In this document: one piece after another, positions 33,783-43,812 of the stretch
How positions within the stretch are numbered: the first letter of the stretch is position 1
Layout: every line of letters begins with the position of its first letter
Source: Megascapheus bottae
Lineage: Eukaryota; Chordata; Mammalia; Rodentia; Geomyidae
Direction: 5' to 3'
DNA: 64,000 nucleotides
Assembly: GCA_024803745.1 (NCBI GenBank)
Contig: JANJXV010000160.1
Coordinates: 320,001 to 384,000, forward strand
Made by a program: the position numbers and the translations under genes
Notes under the pieces: generated by a model
Seen by the model: only the letters and a program-made list of their open reading frames with translations
Database searches by the model: none
Told to the model about the DNA's origin: nothing

Positions 33783-33935
33783 TGGGCATGGTAGCACTTG
33801 CCTATAATCCCATCCTTAGGAAATGGAAACTGAAAGATCTTAAGTTTGAGGCCAGCCTGGAGTACATATGTAGTTATTTCCAAGCCAGCCTAAGCTACAT
33901 AGCCAGATCTTGTCTCAAAAAGGAAAAAGGAAAAA
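33783..33935 (+). mobile_element. B1 SINE (monomer)
   Basis: A canonical B1 layout: 'ttgggcatggtagcacttgc' (33782), 'cctataatccca', 'ttgaggccagcctggagtac' (33845), 'ccagcctaagctacatagcc' (33885), 'cttgtctcaaaa' and an A-rich tail. It is 7SL-derived with no dimeric partner. It is the cleanest B1 monomer in the window. Confidence 0.85.
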
Positions 33936-34172
33936 AAAGTCAAAAATCAGAACAGAAAAGAACAAAACCGATTCGGCTCATTTTGGTGCTCAGAATGAGA
34001 TTTCTACGTTTGGACCTTTTTCATTTTCTTCTCATATTTTATTATAATATTCCAAAGAAACTCTCAGAAGGCAATGATTATATCATATATTTTGCATTTC
34101 CCACAGCTCTCCATATAAAACGAAGTACAAAGTAGATAATTAATGATTGTTAAAAGAATGCATGAGTAAAGA

Positions 34173-34214
<42 letters not shown>

Positions 34215-34315
34215 AAACAGGAATTACTTGAAACATGAAAGCAAGATTATAACAACTGCTTGTTGCTCATGTTTTTAAAAACATGAAATGTCAGTAGTAA
34301 AACTATTTGCTTTTA
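33936..34315. repeat. Unassigned AT-rich DNA with an AT microsatellite
   Basis: A pure AT dinucleotide run lies at 34177-34209. The rest is unique AT-rich sequence; the 117-residue open frame at 33782-34135 runs from the B1 and is not a gene. Confidence 0.7.
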
Positions 34316-34450
34316 GAGGGGTGGGGGCGGGGGGAGGGAAATGGGGACCAAGACATGTGAAAGGGTATTAATGAATGGGAATTAATGCACCATCTATCTG
34401 GAAAATATCATGTAACCCTTCTATTAATTACAATAAAATATATGAAAAAA
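34316..34450 (+). mobile_element. LINE-1 3' end, subfamily A
   Basis: Begins inside the G-rich tract ('gaggggtgggggcgggggga' at 34315) and runs through 'aatggggaccaagacatg' and 'tatctggaaaatatcatg'. It ends at 'acaataaaatatatgaaaa'. Only the last ~130 bases of L1 remain. Confidence 0.88.
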
Positions 34451-34461
34451 TATTCATTTTT

Positions 34462-34805
34462 GAGCCAGGTTTGAGAGCTCATCTTTATAATTTTAGCTTC
34501 TTGGAAAGTGGAGATCAGGGGGTTGAGCAATTCAAGGCCATTCCAGTCAGAAGTACTCCCAACTCCATATCAGCCAGGGGCCCTGATGGCAAGCACCCGT
34601 CATCTCTGGCTGGGCGCACATGGCTTTTGCCTTCATCCTCAGTGACACATGGGAGCACAGCTAACAGGAATGTAGCCCAAACCTGTCCACCCCAGGCTAG
34701 TCCCAGCCTCAAAAATAACCAACATTGAAAGGGCTTGGAATAATATCTCAGTGGTAAAGCACCAGCCACCAAGCATGTGGCCCAGAGGTGAATTCAACAC
34801 CTCCA
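34462..34805 (+). mobile_element. Possible decayed B1/ID composite
   Basis: 'tgagccaggtttgagagctc' (34460) and 'gaaagtggagatcaggggg' (34502) fit a decayed B1-like half. 'atctcagtggtaaagcacc' (34745) with 'gaggtgaattcaacacc' (34785) fits a tRNA-like half about 250 bases further on. The middle is not recognised, so these may be two independent insertions. Confidence 0.4.
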
Positions 34806-36597
34806 AAATGAATGCACACACACCTTACACAGAACAATACTAGTAGCCTGCTTTTCAGTGCATTAGCTTGGGGAACGATTGTGCCTGAGGTTATTTTCTA
34901 ATTGATCAGTAAAGCTTATCCTTATCACAGTTCTATCTAGTTGATTCTTTTTGAGCTTTCTTTCAGAACTGCAAATCAGTCATTTCAGGACCAGACTAGA
35001 GGTACAGCAAAGATTATCCTGAGGCATGTAATTTGTTTTAATTTCAGTGAATCCTCAAGAAAAATTTCTGAGACACCTTCAGTACATTTTGACAACCCCT
35101 ATTATTCTCAATGCCACAAATCATCAGGAAAATTCTAATATTAATATAGTGTGGAGTTATGAAATATTTGCCCAGAGAATAGTTCATATTAAAATTAATA
35201 TTTAAAATGGCTTGTTTTCTACCAAATGGATTTCATTAATATCCTACTAACATACAAACATACAGGCCTTTTTCCTGTCTTAATTGTTTAGTAACTAGCA
35301 TTTCTTCTAATCAAGTTAATCTTAATCCCTTTAAAGCACAACTTACAGTAATTCCACAACAAGGCAGCTAACTAGTAGGCGAGTTTTAGAAAAGATGGAA
35401 ATAATGGCTCTGTGAGGGTTTTTTAAATCATTTTTCATGTATTTTAAAGCCTGCAGGATTCCAAAATTTTTATGACCTTAAAATTATCTCACTTTTTAAA
35501 CATATAATATTAAACTTGAAATTGTCTATGAAAGAAGAAAAATATGTAGGAGGCTGCAAAACATAATAGTATCCCAGAATCAGAGAAAATGTGGACTGTC
35601 TGAGCTTAACAGAAAGGCCATCGCAGTGCTAAGTCTTTTCCTCTTACCTACAGAGACCATGCAGTGAATTTTAAGAGTGCAATCTGATGAAAGAGGAAAA
35701 GGAAAGATGCTTAGAGAATATAAACTACTCAGAGCATCAGAGTTTCATGGGAAAAGGTACTGTGTTTTAAAATCATATTAATAACACATATGTTCTCTCT
35801 AGGTAACACAACATGCATAAAGCTTACTGAGTGTTGTACATCTAATAATCCATATGCATAACAATTGGCATTGTTCTTTACATGCCTCTACAAAGTGCCG
35901 CTGGGGTTCATCTTTCTCTGTAAGCTTTTTACTACCCCACACCGAGGAAAGCTGCAGGAAAAAATAATAAAATAGCATATAGGATAGTTGTGATGGACAG
36001 CAGTACCTTCCCACAGAACTGGATGTCTGGTCGACCTCGGTGAAATAGATATTGTTACTTCAGGCCAAGGTGTTAAGTAATTTTGCTCTGTGTGTTCTGA
36101 GTACTGGGGAATCAAGTCTCAGTCCCTGATGGCATTGTAAGTTAAGGTGTAACTGATAAATCCAACAAAATCCAGCCGAAAGAATAGGCATTGTTGATCA
36201 CACATTGCCTGCCAAACAGCCAACAGGCTTGATCCGTGTTCTGTTATTTAGTCTGTTGAGTTTTGTGGATGAGTGGTTCAAGTGAAGTTTCCAGTGTTGT
36301 TTCTCAGTCTTGAGAAACGTGGATGGTACCATCAGTCTCTTCCTCACTCAGTAGTCAAGGGCACATCTTAGAGACACCATTCTGGTTTCTTTGGCAACAG
36401 AACAGCATCAAAACAGGGAAGCAACCAGCAGGACAGGAAGAGCTCTTTCAAGTTCACATCTAAAAACACCACTCCCAGTCATACATCTGGAAAACAGGCC
36501 AAGGAAGACACATTTGAAAGATACTCTGCCTCAATGGGAATTTTGAAAATTATGTAAAGGAATAGGACATTTCCCTTTTGTGGGAGGACAAATTAAT
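34806..36597. other. Unassigned DNA, no gene
   Basis: About 1.8 kb of AT-rich sequence with no confident repeat. The minus-strand open frames at 35799-36115 overlap each other in different frames and show no domain. Confidence 0.45.
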
Positions 36598-37292
36598 ACA
36601 TCATACAAAATCCACTAGCATAACAATGTTCATTACAGCACTATTCACCATAGTAAAGATATGGAACCAACCTAGATGTCCCTCAGTCGATGAGTGGATC
36701 AACAAGTTGTGGTATTTGTACACAATGGAATTCTATGCTGCTGTCAGAAAGAATGACATCGCCTCATTTGTTAGGAAATGGAAAGACTTAGAAAAAATCC
36801 TATTAAGTGAAGTAAGCCAGACTCAAGGGAACTTAGGCTCAATGGTTTCCCTCATTCGTCATAATCAGTAGAAACCTTGGGCTCTACTAGCAGAGATCTG
36901 CAATAGAGCAAAAATCTTGATACATAAGGCCATATAGTATGAAGCTAATTGAAAGGACCTCCAGGACATTGAAACAAAAGCCATATAACGAATGATTGTT
37001 GTCCTTAATGTACTATGTTGTCTCTCATCTCCTTTGCTGTCCCTTGGTTATCTCATATTGTTATAGTATCTCAATTTATTATCTGATATATTGAATTTCT
37101 TTGTATTTGGTTATTTGAAATTTGATAGGGAAGGGGGGAAAACCAAGACGGGTGGGGGGTGTGGGGGGGGAGGGTAATGGGTACCAAGACATGTGAAAGG
37201 GTATCAATGTATGTGAATTAATGCACCTTCTATCTGGCAAATATCATGTAACCCTTTTACTAATTACAATAAAAAATAAATAAATAAATAAA
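36598..37292 (+). mobile_element. LINE-1, 5'-truncated, end of ORF2 plus full 3' UTR, subfamily B
   Basis: The element starts near 'aaatccactagcataac' (36606), carries the last ~85 codons of ORF2 and a complete 3' UTR with the 'aaccaagacgggtggggggt' G-tract at 37140. It ends with 'tatctggcaaatatcatg' at 37231, followed by a repeating (aaat)n A-rich tail. It is one of the best-preserved L1 pieces here. Confidence 0.92.
36608..36871 (+). pseudogene. LINE-1 ORF2 protein, extreme C-terminus
   Basis: The open frame ends at a natural-looking stop at 36869-36871. From about residue 11 it reads as ORF2p: 'ITMFITALFTIVKIWNQPRC', then '[19 protein letters not shown]' and 'SFVRKWKDLEKILLSEVSQT'. This fits the typical L1 ORF2p end and has no internal stop, unlike the copy at 30123. 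It has only ~85 residues of a ~1,250-residue protein, with no catalytic domain. Confidence 0.88.
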
Positions 37293-37534
37293 AGAAAAAG
37301 CATGTGCACTGTTTTGCTTGCAGGCATAGAAATTACATTATTCACAAATATTTTCTACATAGTAGGTAGGGTAGCTACACTGGACATGAAAGGGCGGGGA
37401 CAATTAATATGGATGAAACAGTCCTGTTTCATTAACTTTCTACCTTATTGTTCATTTATTTCTTCAAATTTTGGGTTTGTCTGAGAGATGAGAGATTCTC
37501 TTCTCTCTTTGATTATATCAGAATAAAAATAGAT
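37293..37534. other. Unassigned DNA
   Basis: Short unique spacer after the L1 tail; the 60-residue frame at 37302 is not supported as a gene. Confidence 0.45.
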
Positions 37535-37632
37535 ATTGGTCTGGAGGTTTGGCTCAAATACTAGAGCACCAGATGTGCAAGCAAGCTCAGCAAATATGAA
37601 GCCATAAGTTCAAACCAAGTATTTTCTAAAAT
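37535..37632 (+). mobile_element. Possible tRNA-like SINE fragment
   Basis: 'ggaggtttggctcaaatac' with 'tagagcac' resembles an A-box region, and 'gccataagttcaaacc' (37601) a B-box. It is followed by a small ATC run. Divergence is high. Confidence 0.45.
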
Positions 37633-37732
37633 CATCATCATCATCAATAAAAATAATAAATAGCATAAGCTGGGGACAAGGCAGAAAAGTTCATGAAATG
37701 TTAATTTCTAATTAATCAGCAAAAAGAAAAAA

Positions 37733-37832
37733 TTCAGAAGTGGAGATGTGCCTCAAGTGGTAGAGCATGAAATAGTTGAAATAGCCAAGTGAGAGCTCAG
37801 GGTCCTGGGTTCATGTCCCAGTGGTGCTTCTC
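37733..37832 (+). mobile_element. Geo-type right monomer, isolated
   Basis: 'gaagtggagatgtgcctcaa' followed by 'gtggtagagcatg' (37757), 'gagctcagggtcctgggttc' (37794) and 'atgtcccagtggtgc' matches the right half of the dimeric SINEs. The left half is not recognisable. Confidence 0.6.
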
Positions 37833-38754
37833 TTAATCAAATATGAATGCACACATACTGAAAATGTACATGGTATACACTGCCAAATACACAGCTCACT
37901 CCCTCCAGCAGCTCCTAAAACCTGTTATTAGGTTGCAGGTTTGAAGTTTAGCAACTCCACATCTCTTAGGCACCTTATTTCAACGAGGATTGAACAGAGG
38001 GACCAGGAAAAGACTTAATTAACTAGGGCAGTATTTCTCGAGATATTTGTTGTTGACATTGCAAAAGGGACAACATATTATATTTGATTTCCCATTTTCA
38101 AAGCAGAAGGAAAGGCAATCCACAACATAGGAAACATTTCACTTTCCTTCCTATTTTAATCAATCTTCAAAGAAAGACTGGGGTGGGAACACTTAAATCA
38201 TAACTCTGCGGTTATTGAAAACCCCAAGAATGATGAACTTCATGCATATGATGTTGAAATAACACACAATGAATTGTAGGCACTCTGAACGGCAGTGAAA
38301 TTTACAACTCCTTTCCTCTGTTCCAAAATAAAAAAAGAATTTCTATCTTCCCAGCAAGTGGTCTCCAAAATAAATGCTGTTCTCACACCCATGAGCAAAG
38401 AAATAACTTGGGGCAAGAAAGCACAGTGTGTTTTCATTTACAAATTATATACATCACATCACTTTACTAACATGCTGCCAAATATAAAAATTGAAATATA
38501 AACTGTATGAGATATAAAATGCAGTATTTTTCCCCACATTGCCTGACATACTGTTCCACATAACTCAAATACTGACTATGATGATGTCTCGTGCATAACT
38601 ATAAATATCTACCTCCCTAAATATCCCTTCCACACAGCTCAAAACAAAAAACTTGAAGACAACTCTTGTTGCTGGCATGCCTCTTTTAGAGAGCCTAAAA
38701 GGACAGAAATAAGTTGAGACCATAAATGATGCTCTCAATTTGGGTAGGTACGAT
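37833..38754. other. Unassigned DNA
   Basis: No gene or confident repeat. Overlapping opposite-strand frames at 38240-38501 are chance. Confidence 0.45.
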
Positions 38755-38905
38755 ACTAACTGAGTGCTTTCCAGGTGTGAGGCATTGTAATGTCTTGTGT
38801 TTAATTTTCCCCAAAACTCCATGTGGTAGATCATCTTCCCAGTTAACAGCTAAAGAAACTGAGGACTAATGTACCTTAGAATTGGCTAGTTAGAAAACAG
38901 TAGCA
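38755..38905 (+). mobile_element. MIR
   Basis: 'tgagtgctttccaggtgtga' (38761), a decayed middle and 'agctaaagaaactgagg' (38848) follow the MIR order. The 3' end is lost. Confidence 0.6.
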
Positions 38906-38989
38906 AACTGTGTAAGAATCCTTTCTTGACTGAATTTATTCTGGGTCCATGGCCCGCCAGAGAGAAGCTTTGGATTCCCAAGGGGATCC

Positions 38990-39130
38990 TTAGCAACATG
39001 GGAAGGAGGGGGAAATTTGGGTTGTCTGGAGGCACAGGGAGATGTCAGGGTTCCTCTCATCTTTTGGTAGAAGCGAGGGATGCTAATATTCTGACGTGGA
39101 CAGGACAGTCCAAGAACATACCCACAGTGC
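38990..39130 (+). mobile_element. Possible non-autonomous hAT-type DNA transposon relic
   Basis: 'gaagcgagggatgctaatat' (39070) then 'acgtggacaggacagtcc' (39094) resembles the common mammalian hAT-Charlie MITE core ('ccagggatgctgctaaacat...acaggacagcc'). It is short, with no terminal repeats visible. The family name is withheld. Confidence 0.45.
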
Positions 39131-39174
39131 TGTGGAGGGAGAATCAAGAGGTATCAGAGATGAATGACGAACCA

Positions 39175-39330
39175 GATATGTTCATCACAGTGCAATTTGT
39201 AATAGCTGAGTAGTCCAAGACTCAATAAATTACAGTGTATCTATTTATCAGAGCTCTGTGGCTACTAGCATGACGTTTTTTCAAAAGAATAACCATATGA
39301 AAAAAATTCACACTTCCTATTTACATGTGC
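39175..39330 (+). mobile_element. Possible old LINE-1 fragment
   Basis: 'atgttcatcacagtgcaatt' then 'tgtaatagctgag' and 'actcaataaattacagtg' follow the old-L1 ORF2 block order, without further supporting blocks. Confidence 0.4.
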
Positions 39331-40013
39331 AAAAGCAATATTCGCCAAAACATTCATATTCACAAGTCCTAAAAGTAATCTGGTTAGCAGGGTTGTTGTG
39401 TTAGAAAAGTATTTATATGTTTATGTATGCACATGGGAAATACTTTGAAAGACATCAGCCAAAGTATTAATTACTATTTGTTGCTGAAGTATAGTAGAGA
39501 GTCCATATAGAATATTTTATGACAGAATCATTATAAATAGCCACACATACCACTGTAAGAAGGAAACACTCATAAGTAATATAATCTATTATCTCAAAGT
39601 CCTTATGAATTCCGTAAGCCAAAGATTTGATACCCATCTTTTCAGAATGTGTCACTGGCAGCATTTTATTTCATTTTATTTTCTGACATCAAGTTCTTTA
39701 ATAATAGAAAAGAAAAGCACCAGGTGTTTCTCACCAGGTGCCTTTGCAATGGCAGCAGAGTTCACTGGTATATTTTTTTCAGAGCCAAAATAGCACCTAC
39801 TATTCACATGCCCTATCTTTAAAGCCTTCATTGTTTCACTATGATTCAAAAGTGAAGTTACTCACTCCCGCCCACACAGCAAGAACAATACAATCACGAC
39901 ACTGAACTGAATAAATGCTTGAAACTTCATAAATACTAAGTATCTCATCTCAGAATGTCTTATGAGTAGAAATCATTATGATGCTGTCTGCCATATAATT
40001 TATCTTTATCTTT
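39331..40013. other. Unassigned DNA
   Basis: Nothing recognised. The opposite-strand open frames (39467-39793) are unremarkable. Confidence 0.45.

Positions 40014-40055
<42 letters not shown>
40014..40055. repeat. (ATC)n microsatellite
   Basis: About 14 uninterrupted trinucleotide units. The histidine-rich open frame at 39962-40144 is a translation of this run and not a gene. Confidence 0.95.
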
Positions 40056-40057
40056 GT

Positions 40058-40235
40058 TTGGGTTTTTGTTCTGGTACTGGTGATGGAACTCCATCACCTG
40101 AGCCACACCACCAGTCCAACATTTTGCTGGTTAATTGGAAATGAAGAATTTTCTGTTTGGACTCGCTTCAAACTGATCCTCCAGGTCTCAGCATAGTGAG
40201 CAGGTAGCATTTCATATGTCAGCCACTGGTGTCTT
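40058..40235 (-). mobile_element. Dimeric SINE, decayed
   Basis: Plus-strand order: a tRNA-like complement ('ctggtactggtgatggaact' at 40071), a linker ('gctggttaattggaaatg'), then a B1-like complement ('gatcctccaggtctcagc' at 40175). The linker is the mirror of the 'caattaacca' linker seen in the B1-Geo copies. Confidence 0.55.
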
Positions 40236-41352
40236 GCTCAGAAGTCTTACTTTATTAGAACACAGTCTAACAAATTACCCTTTATTTTACTGACCAGTAC
40301 CTCATTGTGACCTGGAAAAAAAATACAACTAACATGGCAGCAAACCTTCAAAAATACCATGAGATTTATATCGGCCAAAAAAACTGCTAAGAAAAAGTTT
40401 ATTCCCCAATACAGATGAAAAATTTGACCTACAGTAGCAAGAAAAACAACAAAAAAGAAAGAGCTGGACAAACACAAAATGGAGAAAGAAGATAAGAATT
40501 GTGATTTCTTTCAAAATTGTAATCATTAAATAAAATAAAATTTGCTTATTTTCATCTTCAAGGAATCCAAATGGTTTACATTATATCTAGCATACAGACT
40601 ATTACTAAATAATAACAGTTAACAATATCACAAAGTATAAAGGTTTTCAGAAACATAAAAGTGTTAGAAGGTATTTCAGATACTTCTTTGATTCGAATTA
40701 GAGAAGATATGTCTAATTATGACATGATATCAAAAGGAATGCTGTATAAACTAAGTAAGCAAAGATATTTGCCAGTAATATTAAAAGTAATTCCTGAATG
40801 TTTCTCAAGTATGTGAAATACTGAGAAAATCAATGCCTAGCATGACAGTGCCACTTGTCAAAACAGTCTGTTAATTATCTTTATCATGCTCTTGGCAAAA
40901 TAGGATACTGTTGGATAAATAACATCTTCACATAATTTAAATCCATGCTATGTTTTATTAATTTAGATCCTCCGTTTACCCCAAGAGGGGGTGGAGATGA
41001 TTGGCTACATCTTCTGTTGCAAATATACACAAAGTCTTATTTGCAATGGAACAAAAACACAAATTTAGAATTGGATTGACGAATGTCCAAAACCCAACTC
41101 TACTACTTCAGTGCCTGTCTTTGCACAAATTATATCATACTACTGACCTACCGTGTCTCTATACATTAAAAATAAACAGTGCCAATAATCAGATCCCTCA
41201 TAGGGTCCGGTAAGAAAAACAATGAGATGTTATTTGTGAAGTTCTGGCAACACAGTAGGGATTTGATTGCTGTGAATTTTTTTTATCTCCTTCCCATTTT
41301 TACCTTTCTGTCCTTGCTTTCATACCTAGATCTTCACAAGGCAAGTTGATCT
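40236..41352. other. Unassigned AT-rich DNA
   Basis: No gene or confident repeat. The Phe-rich minus-strand frames at 40247-40526 come from A-rich sequence. Confidence 0.45.
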
Positions 41353-41452
41353 GGAGGGAAAACAGAAAGAAGGAAGAAATAAAGGGGGGGAGAAGGGAAG
41401 GAGGAATAGAGGGAAGGAATGGAGGGAGGGAGAGAAGAAGACAAAGAGGAAT
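41353..41452. repeat. GA-rich low-complexity tract
   Basis: Almost pure purine on the plus strand (runs of ggaagg and gagaagg). It directly precedes a SINE. Confidence 0.9.
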
Positions 41453-41457
41453 CCACC

Positions 41458-41668
41458 TTACCAGAGGCTTACACCTGTAATCCTAGCTACTCAGGAGATT
41501 GAGATCTGAAGATGGAGGTTGGAAGCTAGCATGGGACAGGAAAGTCTGTGAGACTCTTTAACCACCAAAATTCAGACGTGGAGCTGTGGCTCAAGGGGTA
41601 GAACTACAAGGAACAGAGCTAGGTCCCTAAGTTTAAATCCTAGTGCCAGCACCAAAACAAAGAAACTC
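41458..41668 (+). mobile_element. Dimeric SINE, B1-like plus Geo-type
   Basis: The left half has 'acacctgtaatcctagctac' (41471), 'tcaggagattgagatctgaa' and 'gacaggaaagtctgtgagac' (41535). The right half has 'gacgtggagctgtggctcaa' (41575) and 'taaatcctagtgccagcac'. It is full length but diverged in the right half. Confidence 0.8.
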
Positions 41669-43269
41669 ACCTTAAATTCAAAGAATGTTCTAGGGAAAAG
41701 GAACTGTAAACAGCAACAGGCTCAAATCCCCTGATTATACAGATTGTGAAACAGACCACATCAGGATCATGCTATAGACACATGCATGCGCAGGGACCAT
41801 TTCCTCTTATCCTCCAGAAATGACTAAAACTAGAGGCCATTGGGAAAAAAAAAACCTTCAACTTCCAGGGCTCAAAGGGCTGATTGTTCCATGGCCACAA
41901 AGTTCCCTTTTACCCAGTTTATACAAGATGTGGTAGGTGGTAAACTAGAAGTTAAAAAATATAAGCAACATTTCTTTTCTGGACTGTCCTATGTCCTTGT
42001 GAGAATTGCTTGTTCATGCAATTCTCAGAGAACACCCCTTGGGCACAGCACAAGGGCTCCACCTTCAACCTCAGAATGAAGAGGAACTTTTCAAAAATGC
42101 TATCTGAATCTTTAAAAAGCAGATCAGAAATGCAGTCTCTTCTTACAAAACGTGAACCATATAACATTTCACTTTGCAAGCTTTCATCCCAAGAATTTTA
42201 TTCTCCACTGGTGAAATCACACAGGTAAAATTTTAAAATAGGGTTTTAAAAAAACTATTGCATTTCCTTTTAAGTTCTTCATCATTCATGCTGCTGTGTC
42301 ATTTTCTTTATAGTTGCAACAGAAGCTGATGAGCTCTTGCATTCTAATTCTCCTAGAGCTTCACTCCAGTGGACTTAGGGTTTTGCAACAAAGAAAAAGG
42401 TTAATCTTTGCTCAGTAGATCTATTCATAAATTATTCTTTATATTCCAATAAATACTTGGCAGTTTGGGGAAGAGAAACTTCAATCATGACAAAAGAAAA
42501 TAAAATTCAGTGCTATTCAGAGCCATTACTTAGACTTTGAAGATTAGTTTTTACCAATCACATTGGTGAGTGATATAGTTTATATTAAAAACCACATAAA
42601 ATATTCTCTTAATTCACAGAGTAAAACTCCCAAATATAGGTTAACTCCTAAAGAAGGTGATATCGTGACATCACAGAATGGAAGGCCATCTTTCTTCTAT
42701 CATCTACTTATAGATGTTGGTATGTGCACCCTGTTTTTTCTTTCTGGCTCTACCACATTCTCAGATGTCTAAGTCTTGATAAAAAGTAGTCACAGATACT
42801 CAAAGGAAAGGGACTATCTAGCTAAGGAAAGCTAGAAAAAATTATATCCAGAGCTCTTACCTTTCCTTTATTCTGATTACAAACCTGAACTCAGAAATGT
42901 AAGTTTGGTGAGTCCCAAAAATGTTGGAAAGGGTTGATTACCCCCATCGGAGCAAGGATTAAAAGCAAGTCCTATTTTCGTTGTATTTTTTTATTCAGCA
43001 CCCAAACTTTTCAATGTGTCTTGCTCATTTATAATCTCCTATATTTGAAATTTAAAGAGCAGTTGTTAAAAGCTTAGTTCCATGGTAGGTGTTCTTAAAA
43101 TGTATTCTATCCTCTATAATGATGTGGTGGCTTAGTTATTCTATTATGGCGTGTTTATCATTGAGAAAACAGAGTGTAAAGAAATTAAATAAGCCCAGAG
43201 TTGAGTCAGTGGACCAGAAAACCTGAACTCTCAATCCCTCTGCTGTATACCACAACCCTCCCTATAATC
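41669..43269. other. Unassigned DNA, no gene
   Basis: Largely unique sequence. Overlapping frames on both strands at 41840-42228 show no domain; none is supported as a gene. Confidence 0.45.
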
Positions 43270-43440
43270 CATATGCAAATGAGTACCCAATTCAATTCAA
43301 CAAATGTTTCAGAGCAATTTATATTTAGCAAGACATTGTACTTTATGAGAATGAAGCATAGAAATATTAGAGGACTTGCCTGAAATCTCAGAACACTTTC
43401 GCAAATGTCCATACTAGAACTCAAGTACTAAACATTGGGC
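43270..43440 (+). mobile_element. Possible MIR relic
   Basis: 'ttcaacaaatgtttcagagc' (43296) then 'gaggacttgcctgaaatctc' (43371) and 'gaactcaagtact' (43418) follow MIR-like order. Weak. Confidence 0.35.
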
Positions 43441-43697
43441 CTGAAGAGCAAGCAACAAGACAAGTTGAAAGAGAACAAGCTCTGGAAATGAGACACATTG
43501 GTCCTCAGAATCCAGGCCCATCACATCCAATGTATGACATAGGTCTAAAGTGAACCTTACTTATTTTACATCCCCACCAATTAACTAAATTAAATATTAG
43601 GTACTGCTCTGCAATTTTATAGAACTTTTTACTTTGTTTAACACATTCTAGTCTTCTTCGCTGCAAATGAAGTAGATACTCCTCTTAAAAACAATGT

Positions 43698-43812
43698 GAA
43701 CACAGTAGTGGTTCTTGCCTGTAAAACAAGGTTTTGAAAGGTGAGACGGGAGGATCATGAATTCAAGGGTCACCCTGGAATACATTTTGAAATCCTCTCT
43801 AAAAACCACAAA
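43698..43812 (+). mobile_element. B1 SINE, diverged monomer
   Basis: 'acagtagtggttcttgcctg' (43702), 'gagacgggaggatcatgaat' (43743) and 'tcaagggtcaccctggaat' (43763) follow the B1 order. The 3' end is decayed. Confidence 0.65.

Noticed and set aside
38926..39213. 95-residue plus-strand frame and 85-residue opposite-strand frame as a host exon
   Set aside because: They overlap on both strands and contain a hAT-type repeat core; no splice sites were supported.
39962..40144. Histidine-rich open frame
   Set aside because: It is a translation of the (ATC)n microsatellite.
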